Shown one piece after another: positions 1-8,421 of a stretch of DNA of 20,672 nt (its first letter is position 1; each line of letters starts with the position of its first letter). Position numbers and translations under genes: made by a program. The notes beneath the pieces were generated by a model. It was not told the DNA's origin. It saw only the letters and a list, made by a program, of their open reading frames with translations, and did not search any database. This stretch comes from Bacteroidota bacterium (GTDB taxonomy: Bacteria > Bacteroidota > Ignavibacteria > Palsa-1295). The stretch is taken from the NCBI GenBank assembly GCA_025363505.1, contig JANYDV010000124.1, forward strand, positions 1 to 20,672. Direction: 5' to 3'.

Positions 1-1
1 T

Positions 2-3000
2 GATAGCATCCAGCTTGAGCGTTGTACAGTTAACAACCCAAGTCCATCTGTTGGTACTCTTGCTCAGCAAGCATACGGCGGTGGTATTTATGTTGGTGAC
101 TATACCGGCTTGACTACTTCGTTGATTGGTTGTAACACCGATAGCGCAATAGCTGCTTCCGGTGATGTGAATATGCGTGGTGGAGCTATCTATGTTGGTA
201 AGCTTTCGGCTGACCCTTCATGGTTGCCGCCGCCATCAGTAAACTCACGCCGTCCGGGTCTTGCTATCATTAAGCGTGCTCGTTTCCTCGGAAACGTTGC
301 CGGTATGGGTGGCGCGATCTTTATGGACTATCAGTTCAATGGTTCGATCGTAACAAACGGTCCAGCTTTGAATATTGATGGTGACAACATCATTCAGAAC
401 GTACCTTCAGTAAAGCGTGATTCAGGATTCATTGATTTTGTTAGCAACACAGCATACCGTGAAGGTGGTGCTGTCTATCAGAACTGGTTCACCTTTATTA
501 CCGGTTACCTTGCTCCGCAAACGCATGTATTCCCACGTTGGGATTCGGTCGAGCTTCGTGTTCGTTTCGTAGATAATGCTGCTGGTCTTGCCGGTGGTGC
601 TATTTATTTGAATCCGAACGCAAATCCAGACATACAGAGCCGTCGCGTGAAGCATCTTGCCAATTTTGTTAATCCTGCTGATGCACGTATCAATCGCCCT
701 TCATATATTAATAATGTAAAGGGTGGCGGAGCTGAATTCATCGGTACACGCGATAGTGCGTTCGCCGTTGAATACTCACGTAACTACGTCATCGGTGGTA
801 ATGGCGGCGCTGTCTATATGAATATGGGACAGTCTGGTCCGGGCGCATTTGCATACAATCGCTTCTTAGTTGAAGATAAGTTTGTTGCAACAAACCCGAC
901 TCTTAGCCCGCTTCCTTTTGATCCGCGCGAATTGACTCGCTTCTGTGAGAATTACGTGAACGTCGGCGTTGATTCGCTCGCATTGTTCAATCGTACGGGT
1001 CGCGGTGGTGCGCTTTATGTAGATATTAATAACACCCCGAATCCTGTTGGTGTTGGCGATACGCTTGTTTCAAGTCGTGTTCGTTTCGAAAAGAACCAAG
1101 CTTTCTCTGGCTCGGCAATCCATTCGAATAATTATCGCTTGCAGATTGTAGCAAACCAGACATTGGTCGCAAATAACTTTGCTACGAGTCGTCATAGCTA
1201 CACTGTCGATCTTGAAAAGCCAAATATGAATAATCCTGGTGACCCGAATGCGGGCGCTACGATCTGGGCTGATTTTGAAGGACCTGCTCCGCAACATGAA
1301 ACGAATTCGCGTGGTAATGCTATCTATGATAACGTTGCTCGTTATATCATTCGTCTTCCTGACGGACCGCATGGTTATGGTGGTGTTGATACCGTTCGTG
1401 GTAACTTCTGGGGCGAGACAGGACCGGGTGTAATCACTCAGCTCCCAACGCTTCCTATCGGAACAATCCAGAACACATTCTTTATTGACTATTTTGATAG
1501 TTGCTTCAGCAATGTCTATGAGCCGAATCGTTTCCCACCGAGTGCATATACGTATGTGCCGATCGGACGTATTCCGGACACATTGCTTTTTGAAGGTCGT
1601 ATCTATGATATCTATGATCGTGGATTAGACATCAAGACTCTTGATTATAACAATCGTCGCCTTGCTATTACCGAAGCATTCTCACTTGGCTTGCCAACTG
1701 ATATCGGTTTAGCATCGAATGGTCGTAAAGGTATTCATCGCTGGACTCGTGATATTTTCCAAAAAGATCCGGTATATCTTAATAAGATCATCCGTTATCA
1801 ATCACAGTTCTCGGGACCGCACCCGATTGGATATCCGCTGTTCTTGACAGCTGATGTTGATACAAATGACTTTAACCGCGACAAGTGCGCACGTAACTAT
1901 ACTACAGTGTTCGTTTTCAACGAGACGACACAGGAATATATTCGTGTAAATCTTAAAGAAGAATTTAGTGATCGCGTTGATTCTGTCACTATCCCGTATC
2001 GTGGTCGTATTGACTTCGTGCCGGATTCGACAATTGCATCGCGTCATCCTGTCGAACGTGCTAAGCTCTTCTGGAGCCCAACACTTATTCGCCCTTCGAA
2101 CAATACATATTTAGAAATTGCTCGTGCCGCGAAACTTGAGGATAGTGCTGCCCTTGATGGTCGTGCTTATTTCCTTGATCGTACACAGTTGCAGAATGTT
2201 GTCGGACCTGACACAATTTGCACCATGGGCATTAACGCAAACCAAACTTTCTGGTATGCTGGTGAACGTTACGGTACGCTTCCGGTTCGTCCAGGCGACA
2301 ACATCGTTGTGTTCAGCCGCACGCAGCTTTGGAAGTATGGTTATGCCGGTGCTAAGATCCGTGGTATCACGTTCCCGATCGGTGACGTAACACCTCCGTT
2401 CTTTGCCGGTGATGTTCCGAAACTTCAGTCAGACACTTTGAATCCGAATCGTTTATTCGTTCGTGAGGATAGTGTTTATAAAAAGTATTCAAGCACTCAG
2501 ACCCCGGGCGACATCTTGTTCCGTATCGGTGGTTATGATGTAAACAATTTCTATGACCCACGTTGGTTGTTCGATCCATATTACACAATGCTCGATTTTT
2601 CGGTGACATTTGCTGGTATGGATTCTAATAACTATCGTTTACCATGGTGGATAAAGCGCGACACCGTTCGTAACGTTAATCCTAATGGTGGATCAAATGG
2701 ATACATCCAACTTTTCGGAACTCCGCACAATCCTGATGTTGTGCCAGGTGGCGAGCCTGTTCATGTTATCATGACCAACTGGCCTCCGAATCGTGAGTCA
2801 GAGCATTTATTGCTCGATAAATACCCGCATGCTCCTGGTGTGCTCGGTAAAGATAGCTTGAAGCTTTCGATGTGGATCTATCCAAGATATATGAATTGCC
2901 CTGAAGGATTCTTATCTGATACGATCTGCGTACGTCGCACTTCACGTATCTATGACTTCCGAATTTTTGTACAGGATAGCTTGCCGGTATTCTTGACGAA

Positions 3001-4987
3001 TGCTGCTGTTGGCTGTAATGGTACCGCTAACTTGACTGACAGCTTACGTTATGATTATGACGTACAGACTGACGATGAGTTGGAAGATTCGACCGTGTTT
3101 GCATATACTGATGCTATTAGTCACACTCCGGGTACAAGCGTAACGGGTCCATGGGATTTCCGTTATGGACGTACATCATATAGTGATGTTGTGTCTCCGT
3201 TGTGGCTCAAGTCAGCTCTTGCAAAACCTGAATTCTTAACAAAGGGTAAGATTCATGTTGCGCTCGATGCAGCAACAGCTTATGCGCTCATCACCCCGAC
3301 CCCACAGGTTAACGGTGAACTCTTGCTTGATACTATTGCAGCTATTCAAGCTGACGATGGTCATACAGGAAAGAGAACTCAGCAGTGGCATGCTACGATC
3401 AATGTAGAGCCAAAGATCGTAACGACGGCATTGCCAAATGCAAAAGAAGACTTCGATTACAGTACTTATATTAAAGATACAACTGTAATCAATCGTATCT
3501 TGATTACTGACCCAAACTTTGCTGATACACATATATTCCATTTGGTCTATAAAGGCCAATCAGAAGTTGTTTATCGTGACGGTCGTTACAAGACCGGTAA
3601 AGATTCACTCGTTGGTGCTACACCAAATTGGTTAAAGATTAATCCAGTCTCTGGTGTGCTCTCTGGTGTGCCGGGCATCAATGATGCTCCGCGCTTGCCG
3701 CCGGGTCTCTGCGGTGGACCTGAAAAGGTTACTGTAGTAGTACAAGATCAGTGTGGTCTGACTGCTTGGAAGACGTTTGACTTGAATGTTGATTCAACTC
3801 AGCATCAGCCGAACTTCTTGCGCGGACCACGTACGGTCTGCGTACAGAACAAGACGCAATATTGTGATACGATCAATGTTCAAGATCGTGATCTCTTGCG
3901 CCTCTGTGCTTATGATTCATTAACCTTTACAGTATTATTACCTGACAATACATGGACAGTGAAACCATCATCTGTACATGGTCCACTTGGTAATGATACG
4001 GCACAGATCACCGTCTGTGGACAGTTTAACGAAGATGATACATACTTCGGTCAGAACCCACCGCCTGCTAAATATATTTCAGTAGCGGTAACTGATCAGC
4101 ATGGTAACTTTGATACTATCACTTACCGTGTATATGTAGGAGACATTCCGACATTCGAATGTGCTGTTACTGTTTCAAATAAAGCAACAGCAACACATCC
4201 GAACTCAGACATCCAACGCCTCTGTTTTGGTGCAGGTCGCTTTGCTTCAGATTCGCTTGACATCCGTTATTGCGAATTCGAAGTGCCGGCTGCTCCGAAC
4301 TCTCCGGTGTTCGATGGTCGTTGGGAGCTTCCTGTTGGTGGATCGCTTAAGGGTAGCTATATTGATATTCGTAAGGATACCAATCAATTTACTGACGTTG
4401 CATGGCAGATTCGTTTCAATCCAGGTTCGGACAATGGTGGTTACTACTACCCGATCCGTATTTGCTGGAGGCCGAGCTGCTTTGATAAGACTGATCCGTT
4501 CACCGGTGCTTTCTATCTCGTGCATCCGTTCGATCCGAACGAATTCTCGATCAATATGAAGAGCGGTTTAGGACCGATCAATCATGCAAGTTACACGCTT
4601 GTACATGTGAACACAGATTCGTTGTGTCTTGAGATTAACAACGTTGCATTGACGAACGCTCGTATCGTCTTCGTTCCACCGAAGTCAGATGTTGTTTCGT
4701 CGAACGCTCCGAAGTATGCTCTGGAGTCGAATTATCCGAATCCGTTCGCAACAAGTACAACGTTCCGCTTCTCTGTAGCAGAACGCTCGAATGTGAAGAT
4801 CGAACTCTATGATGTCAAGGGTACGCTTGTTCGTACACTTGTTAATGAGTCGGTTGATGCTGGTGGCTATCCGGTGGTATGGGATGGTCTTGATGCAGCA
4901 GGGAATGCAGTCGCCAATGGTTCGTACATCTGCAAGATGACAGCCGGTGATTTCAGTACCACAATCAAAATGACCTTGACGAAATAA
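2..4987 (+). CDS. Giant T9SS-secreted surface protein, beta-helix with Pmp-like repeats (5' end missing)
   Basis: The frame is open from the first base, so the true start and signal peptide lie upstream; 1661 residues are visible. The first ~475 residues carry repeated GGA[IVL]Y motifs (residues 26, 60, 103, 155, 198, 268, 335, with a degenerate copy at 370), several preceded by FxxN (95, 146, 189, 314, 362). This is the pattern of chlamydial Pmp-type right-handed beta-helices. A GNFWGETGPG motif at ~467 resembles the end of such helices. Residues ~480-1140 match nothing I recognise. Residues ~1143-1262 look like a putative-Ig (He_PIG) domain, with PNWLKINPVSGVLSGVPG. Residues 1572-1661 are a type A sorting domain starting YALESNYPNPF and ending in a beta strand with TLTK. 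Export across the outer membrane by T9SS follows from this tail. Substrate and exact role are unknown; adhesion or matrix is inference. Arginine is almost always CGT/CGC, suggesting high expression. Confidence 0.92.
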   Translation, partial: DSIQLERCTVNNPSPSVGTLAQQAYGGGIYVGDYTGLTTSLIGCNTDSAIAASGDVNMRGGAIYVGKLSADPSWLPPPSVNSRRPGLAIIKRARFLGNVAGMGGAIFMDYQFNGSIVTNGPALNIDGDNIIQNVPSVKRDSGFIDFVSNTAYREGGAVYQNWFTFITGYLAPQTHVFPRWDSVELRVRFVDNAAGLAGGAIYLNPNANPDIQSRRVKHLANFVNPADARINRPSYINNVKGGGAEFIGTRDSAFAVEYSRNYVIGGNGGAVYMNMGQSGPGAFAYNRFLVEDKFVATNPTLSPLPFDPRELTRFCENYVNVGVDSLALFNRTGRGGALYVDINNTPNPVGVGDTLVSSRVRFEKNQAFSGSAIHSNNYRLQIVANQTLVANNFATSRHSYTVDLEKPNMNNPGDPNAGATIWADFEGPAPQHETNSRGNAIYDNVARYIIRLPDGPHGYGGVDTVRGNFWGETGPGVITQLPTLPIGTIQNTFFIDYFDSCFSNVYEPNRFPPSAYTYVPIGRIPDTLLFEGRIYDIYDRGLDIKTLDYNNRRLAITEAFSLGLPTDIGLASNGRKGIHRWTRDIFQKDPVYLNKIIRYQSQFSGPHPIGYPLFLTADVDTNDFNRDKCARNYTTVFVFNETTQEYIRVNLKEEFSDRVDSVTIPYRGRIDFVPDSTIASRHPVERAKLFWSPTLIRPSNNTYLEIARAAKLEDSAALDGRAYFLDRTQLQNVVGPDTICTMGINANQTFWYAGERYGTLPVRPGDNIVVFSRTQLWKYGYAGAKIRGITFPIGDVTPPFFAGDVPKLQSDTLNPNRLFVREDSVYKKYSSTQTPGDILFRIGGYDVNNFYDPRWLFDPYYTMLDFSVTFAGMDSNNYRLPWWIKRDTVRNVNPNGGSNGYIQLFGTPHNPDVVPGGEPVHVIMTNWPPNRESEHLLLDKYPHAPGVLGKDSLKLSMWIYPRYMNCPEGFLSDTICVRRTSRIYDFRIFVQDSLPVFLTNAAVGCNGTANLTDSLRYDYDVQTDDELEDSTVFAYTDAISHTPGTSVTGPWDFRYGRTSYSDVVSPLWLKSALAKPEFLTKGKIHVALDAATAYALITPTPQVNGELLLDTIAAIQADDGHTGKRTQQWHATINVEPKIVTTALPNAKEDFDYSTYIKDTTVINRILITDPNFADTHIFHLVYKGQSEVVYRDGRYKTGKDSLVGATPNWLKINPVSGVLSGVPGINDAPRLPPGLCGGPEKVTVVVQDQCGLTAWKTFDLNVDSTQHQPNFLRGPRTVCVQNKTQYCDTINVQDRDLLRLCAYDSLTFTVLLPDNTWTVKPSSVHGPLGNDTAQITVCGQFNEDDTYFGQNPPPAKYISVAVTDQHGNFDTITYRVYVGDIPTFECAVTVSNKATATHPNSDIQRLCFGAGRFASDSLDIRYCEFEVPAAPNSPVFDGRWELPVGGSLKGSYIDIRKDTNQFTDVAWQIRFNPGSDNGGYYYPIRICWRPSCFDKTDPFTGAFYLVHPFDPNEFSINMKSGLGPINHASYTLVHVNTDSLCLEINNVALTNARIVFVPPKSDVVSSNAPKYALESNYPNPFATSTTFRFSVAERSNVKIELYDVKGTLVRTLVNESVDAGGYPVVWDGLDAAGNAVANGSYICKMTAGDFSTTIKMTLTK
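77..1123 (+). repeat. Protein-level Pmp-like GGA[IVL]/FxxN repeats inside the first gene
   Basis: Eight copies of a GG[AG][IVL][YFH]-type motif are spaced 34-70 residues apart; five of the later ones have an FxxN motif shortly before them. The DNA copies differ (ggtggagctatc, ggtggcgcgatc, ggtggtgctgtc), so this is an old protein repeat, not a recent DNA duplication. Each unit probably forms one or more coils of a parallel beta-helix. Confidence 0.75.
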
Positions 4988-5001
4988 AGGCAAGATAACC
5001 T

Positions 5002-5029
5002 TCGGGGCAGGTGTAACAGTCTGCCCCGA
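5002..5029 (+). terminator. Hairpin after the first gene, no clear U-tract
   Basis: A perfect 9-bp stem (TCGGGGCAG / CTGCCCCGA) closes a 10-base loop 15 bases after the stop codon. The stem is GC rich, but ATTATGGTT follows instead of a T-run. It may be a weak intrinsic terminator or an mRNA-stabilising 3' hairpin. Confidence 0.6.
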
Positions 5030-5080
5030 TTATGGTTAATCATTCATAAGATTTTTAACGTATAGTGTGTCAATTCTCTT

Positions 5081-5086
5081 AAGGAG
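5081..5086 (+). promoter_or_regulatory. Shine-Dalgarno site fixing the start at 5097
   Basis: AAGGAG lies 10 bases before ATG 5097. It selects this ATG over the in-frame GTG at 5067, which lies upstream of the site. The protein from 5097 also begins directly with a signal peptide. Confidence 0.85.
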
Positions 5087-5096
5087 ATATAAAGAT

Positions 5097-6986
5097 ATGA
5101 AGCTCTTACAGCGGTTTTTTGTTGGCTTGGGTGTTGCGGCACTCCTCGCCTTTGCGGTCACCAGTTCTAATGCCCAGATATGGTCGCATTATGACATGGT
5201 TATCAATAACCAGTTCTTCAATCCGCTTCCGGTTGGAACGGCTGTCAATCCGTTTGCTTTCAGAACGTTCTCGAACGTTGTTGATCTCGATGACGGTGTC
5301 GCCAATGATATTCCAGCAGGCTTTACGTTTGACTATAACGGCAATCTCTACAGCAGTGTAAATATCTGCGTAAACGGATGGCTTAGCGTTGGACAGCGTA
5401 ATACGCCGGTCATCACAAACGATAAGTATTTCTTGTTTCTTCCGAACGACCCTAACAATACAGTAGCGCCGTTCTTTGGAGATCATTACTACAGATCAGC
5501 GGTAGATATTCCGCTTGGCTTTAAACTTAGCAAAGTATGGTATACCACTTCTACCGTATTTGATCCAAATCCTACTGCATTCCCGGGTTCATTCTTACAT
5601 GTATTCACCGTAGAATGGAAAGATTTAAATATCAATGATAAAACCAATCCTAACTCGATTGGTACCTTCCAGGTAAAATTCATTGAGAACGCCTTGGCGA
5701 ATGATATGTACGTTCCTGACAAGCGCGCTACAATCGAATTCCATTATGGACCAATTGGTAATAATGGTAACGTTAAAACACAAGGTTGTACCGTTGGTAT
5801 TGAAGATAGCATCGGTTATTCGTTTATGAATGGCTTGTTCCCATCTTCGTTTGCGGGTGAAGATAGTGCTCGTTTGAATCGTGATTCGCTCACTACCTGC
5901 TGGCCGCCTGCAAGCTGCTTGCCGGGTCGTGTAATCACTTTTGTTCCAGAAGGAATTGGTACACTTTCACAGTGGGGTGATGGAGATGCAACTCTTACAC
6001 AGCTCACCAGTAAAGACCCAATTATCGTTTTCAATCAAAATCGTTTCGTTACTCTTGCTGATGCCGATACTATCTTAGGCTCGATCGCTAAGGCATATCC
6101 GCCGCTTGATAGCGTCGAAGGACGTAGCGCATTCCATGGTGACGCAAACCATAGTGGACGTTATCAAATACCTGCTTTCTTGCCGTATTATTTCTATAGA
6201 GTGACGGCGTATGATGCAGCGTATATCTTGATGTATCTCGCGGCAAAGATTCCGTTCTTGCCATGGCTACAACAGGTACCGCCATACAAAGAAGTTGCAG
6301 GTTCGACTGATAATAATATTGTCGGACTCAGCATCGATACGAAGCAGGCTGTTATGACTGACCGGACCATTCGTGTTCCTATGGTTCTTCGTGGCTCTGT
6401 TAACGGACCTATCGGAATTGAGTTGAATGTAAATGCTGCTAATCCATCAGCGTTGCAATTTACCGGTACCGAAGCAAGAACCGGAATGATGTATGGCAAT
6501 GCAAAGACCGGCAAAGTTTCATTCGCTGCGAGTGGTGTATTCAAAGATGGTGATATCCTTGGATATCTCGAATTTGTCAGCGCTGAGCGCAATAATGTCT
6601 CTGAGATCGAGATCAATAACATCTCTATCAATGATCAAGCATACCCTGCACAGCATTCGACAATCGACCTTGGTGTTTCGACCAATGGTGATGTTTCAGG
6701 CTTTGCTGTACAGAGCGTAACACCAAATCCATTCAGTGTCTCAGCTGATGCTCAGACGACTATTAAGTTTACAACCAACGATGCGAAAGAAGTTTCGATG
6801 AAGATTTATGATCTTCTCGGTAAAGAAATTCGTACCATCGGTTCACAAACATTCAGTGCTGGTTCGCATGCTATCCAATGGGATGGTCATAGCAATTCCG
6901 GTGCAGTTGTTCCCGCAGGTGTATATTATTACAACCTCAGTGCCGGTAGCTCAGTGCTGGTCGGGAAGATTAATTTGATGCAGTAA
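5097..6986 (+). CDS. T9SS cargo protein with dockerin-like and cohesin-like modules
   Basis: 629 residues. Residues 1-27 are a signal peptide (MKLLQRFFVGLGVAALLAFA, cleavage near SNAQ). Residues ~28-290 form a beta-rich region with NICVNGWLSVG and APFFGDHYY; I cannot name its family. Residues 348-382 resemble one dockerin half: a GDANHSG calcium-loop start, then VTAYDAAYILMYLA, the usual start of the following helix. A 13-residue aromatic stretch (355-367) separates the two. Residues ~408-525 have a cohesin-like pattern (RVPMVLRG, IGIELNVNA, LQFTGTE, GKVSFAASG, GDILGYLEF). Residues 538-629 are a type A sorting domain (VQSVTPNPF, MKIYDLLGKEIRT, GVYYYNLSAG). Secretion is well supported; calcium binding or partner binding by the dockerin/cohesin regions is inference. 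A strong terminator follows. Confidence 0.9.
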   Translation: MKLLQRFFVGLGVAALLAFAVTSSNAQIWSHYDMVINNQFFNPLPVGTAVNPFAFRTFSNVVDLDDGVANDIPAGFTFDYNGNLYSSVNICVNGWLSVGQRNTPVITNDKYFLFLPNDPNNTVAPFFGDHYYRSAVDIPLGFKLSKVWYTTSTVFDPNPTAFPGSFLHVFTVEWKDLNINDKTNPNSIGTFQVKFIENALANDMYVPDKRATIEFHYGPIGNNGNVKTQGCTVGIEDSIGYSFMNGLFPSSFAGEDSARLNRDSLTTCWPPASCLPGRVITFVPEGIGTLSQWGDGDATLTQLTSKDPIIVFNQNRFVTLADADTILGSIAKAYPPLDSVEGRSAFHGDANHSGRYQIPAFLPYYFYRVTAYDAAYILMYLAAKIPFLPWLQQVPPYKEVAGSTDNNIVGLSIDTKQAVMTDRTIRVPMVLRGSVNGPIGIELNVNAANPSALQFTGTEARTGMMYGNAKTGKVSFAASGVFKDGDILGYLEFVSAERNNVSEIEINNISINDQAYPAQHSTIDLGVSTNGDVSGFAVQSVTPNPFSVSADAQTTIKFTTNDAKEVSMKIYDLLGKEIRTIGSQTFSAGSHAIQWDGHSNSGAVVPAGVYYYNLSAGSSVLVGKINLMQ

Positions 6987-6996
6987 ATTGTATTGA

Positions 6997-7044
6997 AGAA
7001 TCTACTCCCAGTAGAGATTCTATTGGGAGTAGATTTTGTTCTTT
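6997..7044 (+). terminator. Strong intrinsic terminator after the dockerin/cohesin gene
   Basis: AATCTACTCCCA at 6999-7010 pairs perfectly with TGGGAGTAGATT at 7024-7035. The stem continues inward by four more pairs (one G-U), leaving a 5-base loop. TTTTGTTCTTT follows. It ends only a few bases before the next start codon at 7050. Confidence 0.88.
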
Positions 7045-7049
7045 GACAA

Positions 7050-8324
7050 ATGACAGTGAATAGCAGAAAATATTTCGTATTTCTTACTGCTATTATTTGC
7101 GGGTTTTGGTCGCAAACACTCTACGGACAGCTACAACAACGGAACGTGCTCTATCTGCATTTTGAGCAGAAGCATATTCGTAGTGATGCCTTTCCCGCTG
7201 ATAGTGTTTTTGCTGTGACCTATAAACTAAAATGTCCGAAGCCATGTAACTTTCACGGATATGATCTCCGTTTTAGTTACGAAGCAACAAAGATTGTCCC
7301 GATTCAGGGCTTCTTTGCAGGAACCGCGTCAGCAAATGCTGACATTAAAACAGCAAATAATGTAAGTGGAAGTCACGAATTCAGAGTCGAAGTATTGGCT
7401 TCAACGATGCTTGATACGAGTAATCATGTATTATTCAACTATCGTGCTTCAGTGTTTTCAACGCTTGCAGACTCAGCATTAATCGCTCCAACACTCGTTG
7501 ATGTGCTATCTGAAACCAGTGGCATTGACACAGTAATCATCGATAATGCACCGGGTCGAGACGATGTCAGCTGGTATCCGTTTGCAGTTGCTTACTTAGA
7601 CAGTGTAAAGCAATCTCCAAAAAAAAGCAACTTAAGAGTTTCAAGCGATTCTCTTTCGATGCAAAGCGATTCAACAGCTACCATCAGTTTGTACATTGAT
7701 AGTCTTGAACAGACCTTTGTAAAATCCGGAGTATTTAAATGTAAGATAGACACTTCTGTTCTTACCGTAACGGACATTATTTCTACAGGGGCTTTTGCCT
7801 CGACAACAATTCAGAAACATATTGTTGGAGATTCGATCGAGATCGACTTTACATCACAAACTGCGATACAGCCTTCAGGCAAGGCTTTCGATATAGTCGT
7901 TCGCGCACGACATCGAACAGACACTGTGATCACTCTTTTAGCAACTGCTCAATTAGTGATCTTAAATCAAGATAACTTGGTTTTAGGAGTACATTATACT
8001 CTTCGACCGATTCGGGTTTTTGGTTTAGCAACACATGATACACTCAACGTAGTGAATCTGTTTCCAACGCTGGCTGAGCCCTCGGTACAAACAATTTTTT
8101 CGCCATCCGGCAATGAGCTTACGATTCGGTTTATGCAACCAGTGTTGCAAACGGATAAAGTGATACAGATTTTTGAAATAAATGGAGGGTTGGTCTACGC
8201 AGACCGAACGGATAAAGAATCCGTAACGCTTCCTCTTCGTTTCTCTGACGGTACATATTTTATTGCCGTTAAGGACATGAAGTCAAAACAAGTGTTTTTT
8301 ACAAAATTTTTCGTTGTTCGCTGA
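7050..8324 (+). CDS. Secreted protein with two cohesin-like regions and a divergent T9SS tail
   Basis: 424 residues. The N-terminus NSRKYFVFLTAIICGFWSQ to LYGQ is a signal peptide. ATG 7050 is the earliest possible start because an in-frame TGA lies at 7044; GTG 7056 is a possible alternative. Neither has a Shine-Dalgarno site. Residues ~40-185 and ~195-325 each show an alternating beta pattern like cohesin/carbohydrate-binding sandwiches (FHGYDLRFSYEATKIVPIQG in the first; VFKCKIDTSVLTVTDI in the second). Residues 334-424 resemble a sorting domain (VNLFPTL, IQIFEINGGLVYA, DGTYFIAVKDM) but lack the PNP motif. Arginine and serine codons are more mixed than in its large neighbours. The function is not known; a partner for the preceding dockerin-like protein is a guess. 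Confidence 0.85.
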   Translation: MTVNSRKYFVFLTAIICGFWSQTLYGQLQQRNVLYLHFEQKHIRSDAFPADSVFAVTYKLKCPKPCNFHGYDLRFSYEATKIVPIQGFFAGTASANADIKTANNVSGSHEFRVEVLASTMLDTSNHVLFNYRASVFSTLADSALIAPTLVDVLSETSGIDTVIIDNAPGRDDVSWYPFAVAYLDSVKQSPKKSNLRVSSDSLSMQSDSTATISLYIDSLEQTFVKSGVFKCKIDTSVLTVTDIISTGAFASTTIQKHIVGDSIEIDFTSQTAIQPSGKAFDIVVRARHRTDTVITLLATAQLVILNQDNLVLGVHYTLRPIRVFGLATHDTLNVVNLFPTLAEPSVQTIFSPSGNELTIRFMQPVLQTDKVIQIFEINGGLVYADRTDKESVTLPLRFSDGTYFIAVKDMKSKQVFFTKFFVVR

Positions 8325-8366
8325 TATTTGTTGAAAATAACCAGTAACAAGGAAAGAAATAGAAAG

Positions 8367-8393
8367 TTGTTAGAATTGACCTATGATTGTTAG
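8367..8393 (+). promoter_or_regulatory. TTGTTAG direct repeat upstream of the 8422 gene
   Basis: TTGTTAG occurs at 8367-8373 and 8387-8393, exactly 20 bp apart, in the 97-base gap before the next gene; TTGTTGA also occurs at 8328. Two helical turns is a typical spacing for a regulator binding on one DNA face. A chance origin is quite possible, as the gap is AT rich. No convincing terminator or promoter consensus is visible in the gap. Confidence 0.25.
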
Positions 8394-8406
8394 TTCATCA
8401 TTTACG

Positions 8407-8412
8407 AAGGAG
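8407..8412 (+). promoter_or_regulatory. Shine-Dalgarno site fixing the start at 8422
   Basis: AAGGAG lies 9 bases before ATG 8422. The in-frame ATG at 8383 is upstream of it and would add 13 residues before a normal signal peptide, so 8422 is preferred. Confidence 0.85.
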
Positions 8413-8421
8413 AAATCGGCA

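Noticed and set aside
1849..1884. DVDTNDFNRD in the giant protein as a possible EF-hand
   Set aside because: The spacing of acidic residues does not fit an EF-hand or dockerin loop, and no following helix pattern is seen.
5067..5096. Earlier GTG start for the dockerin/cohesin gene
   Set aside because: The AAGGAG site lies between this GTG and ATG 5097, and the signal peptide begins at 5097.
7043..7048. TTGACA matching a sigma-70 -35 box
   Set aside because: It lies directly before the start codon at 7050 with no -10 box at the right distance outside the coding sequence, and Bacteroidota promoters use a different consensus.
8383..8421. Earlier ATG start for the BACON-like surface gene
   Set aside because: It lies upstream of the AAGGAG site and would add 13 residues ahead of a complete signal peptide.
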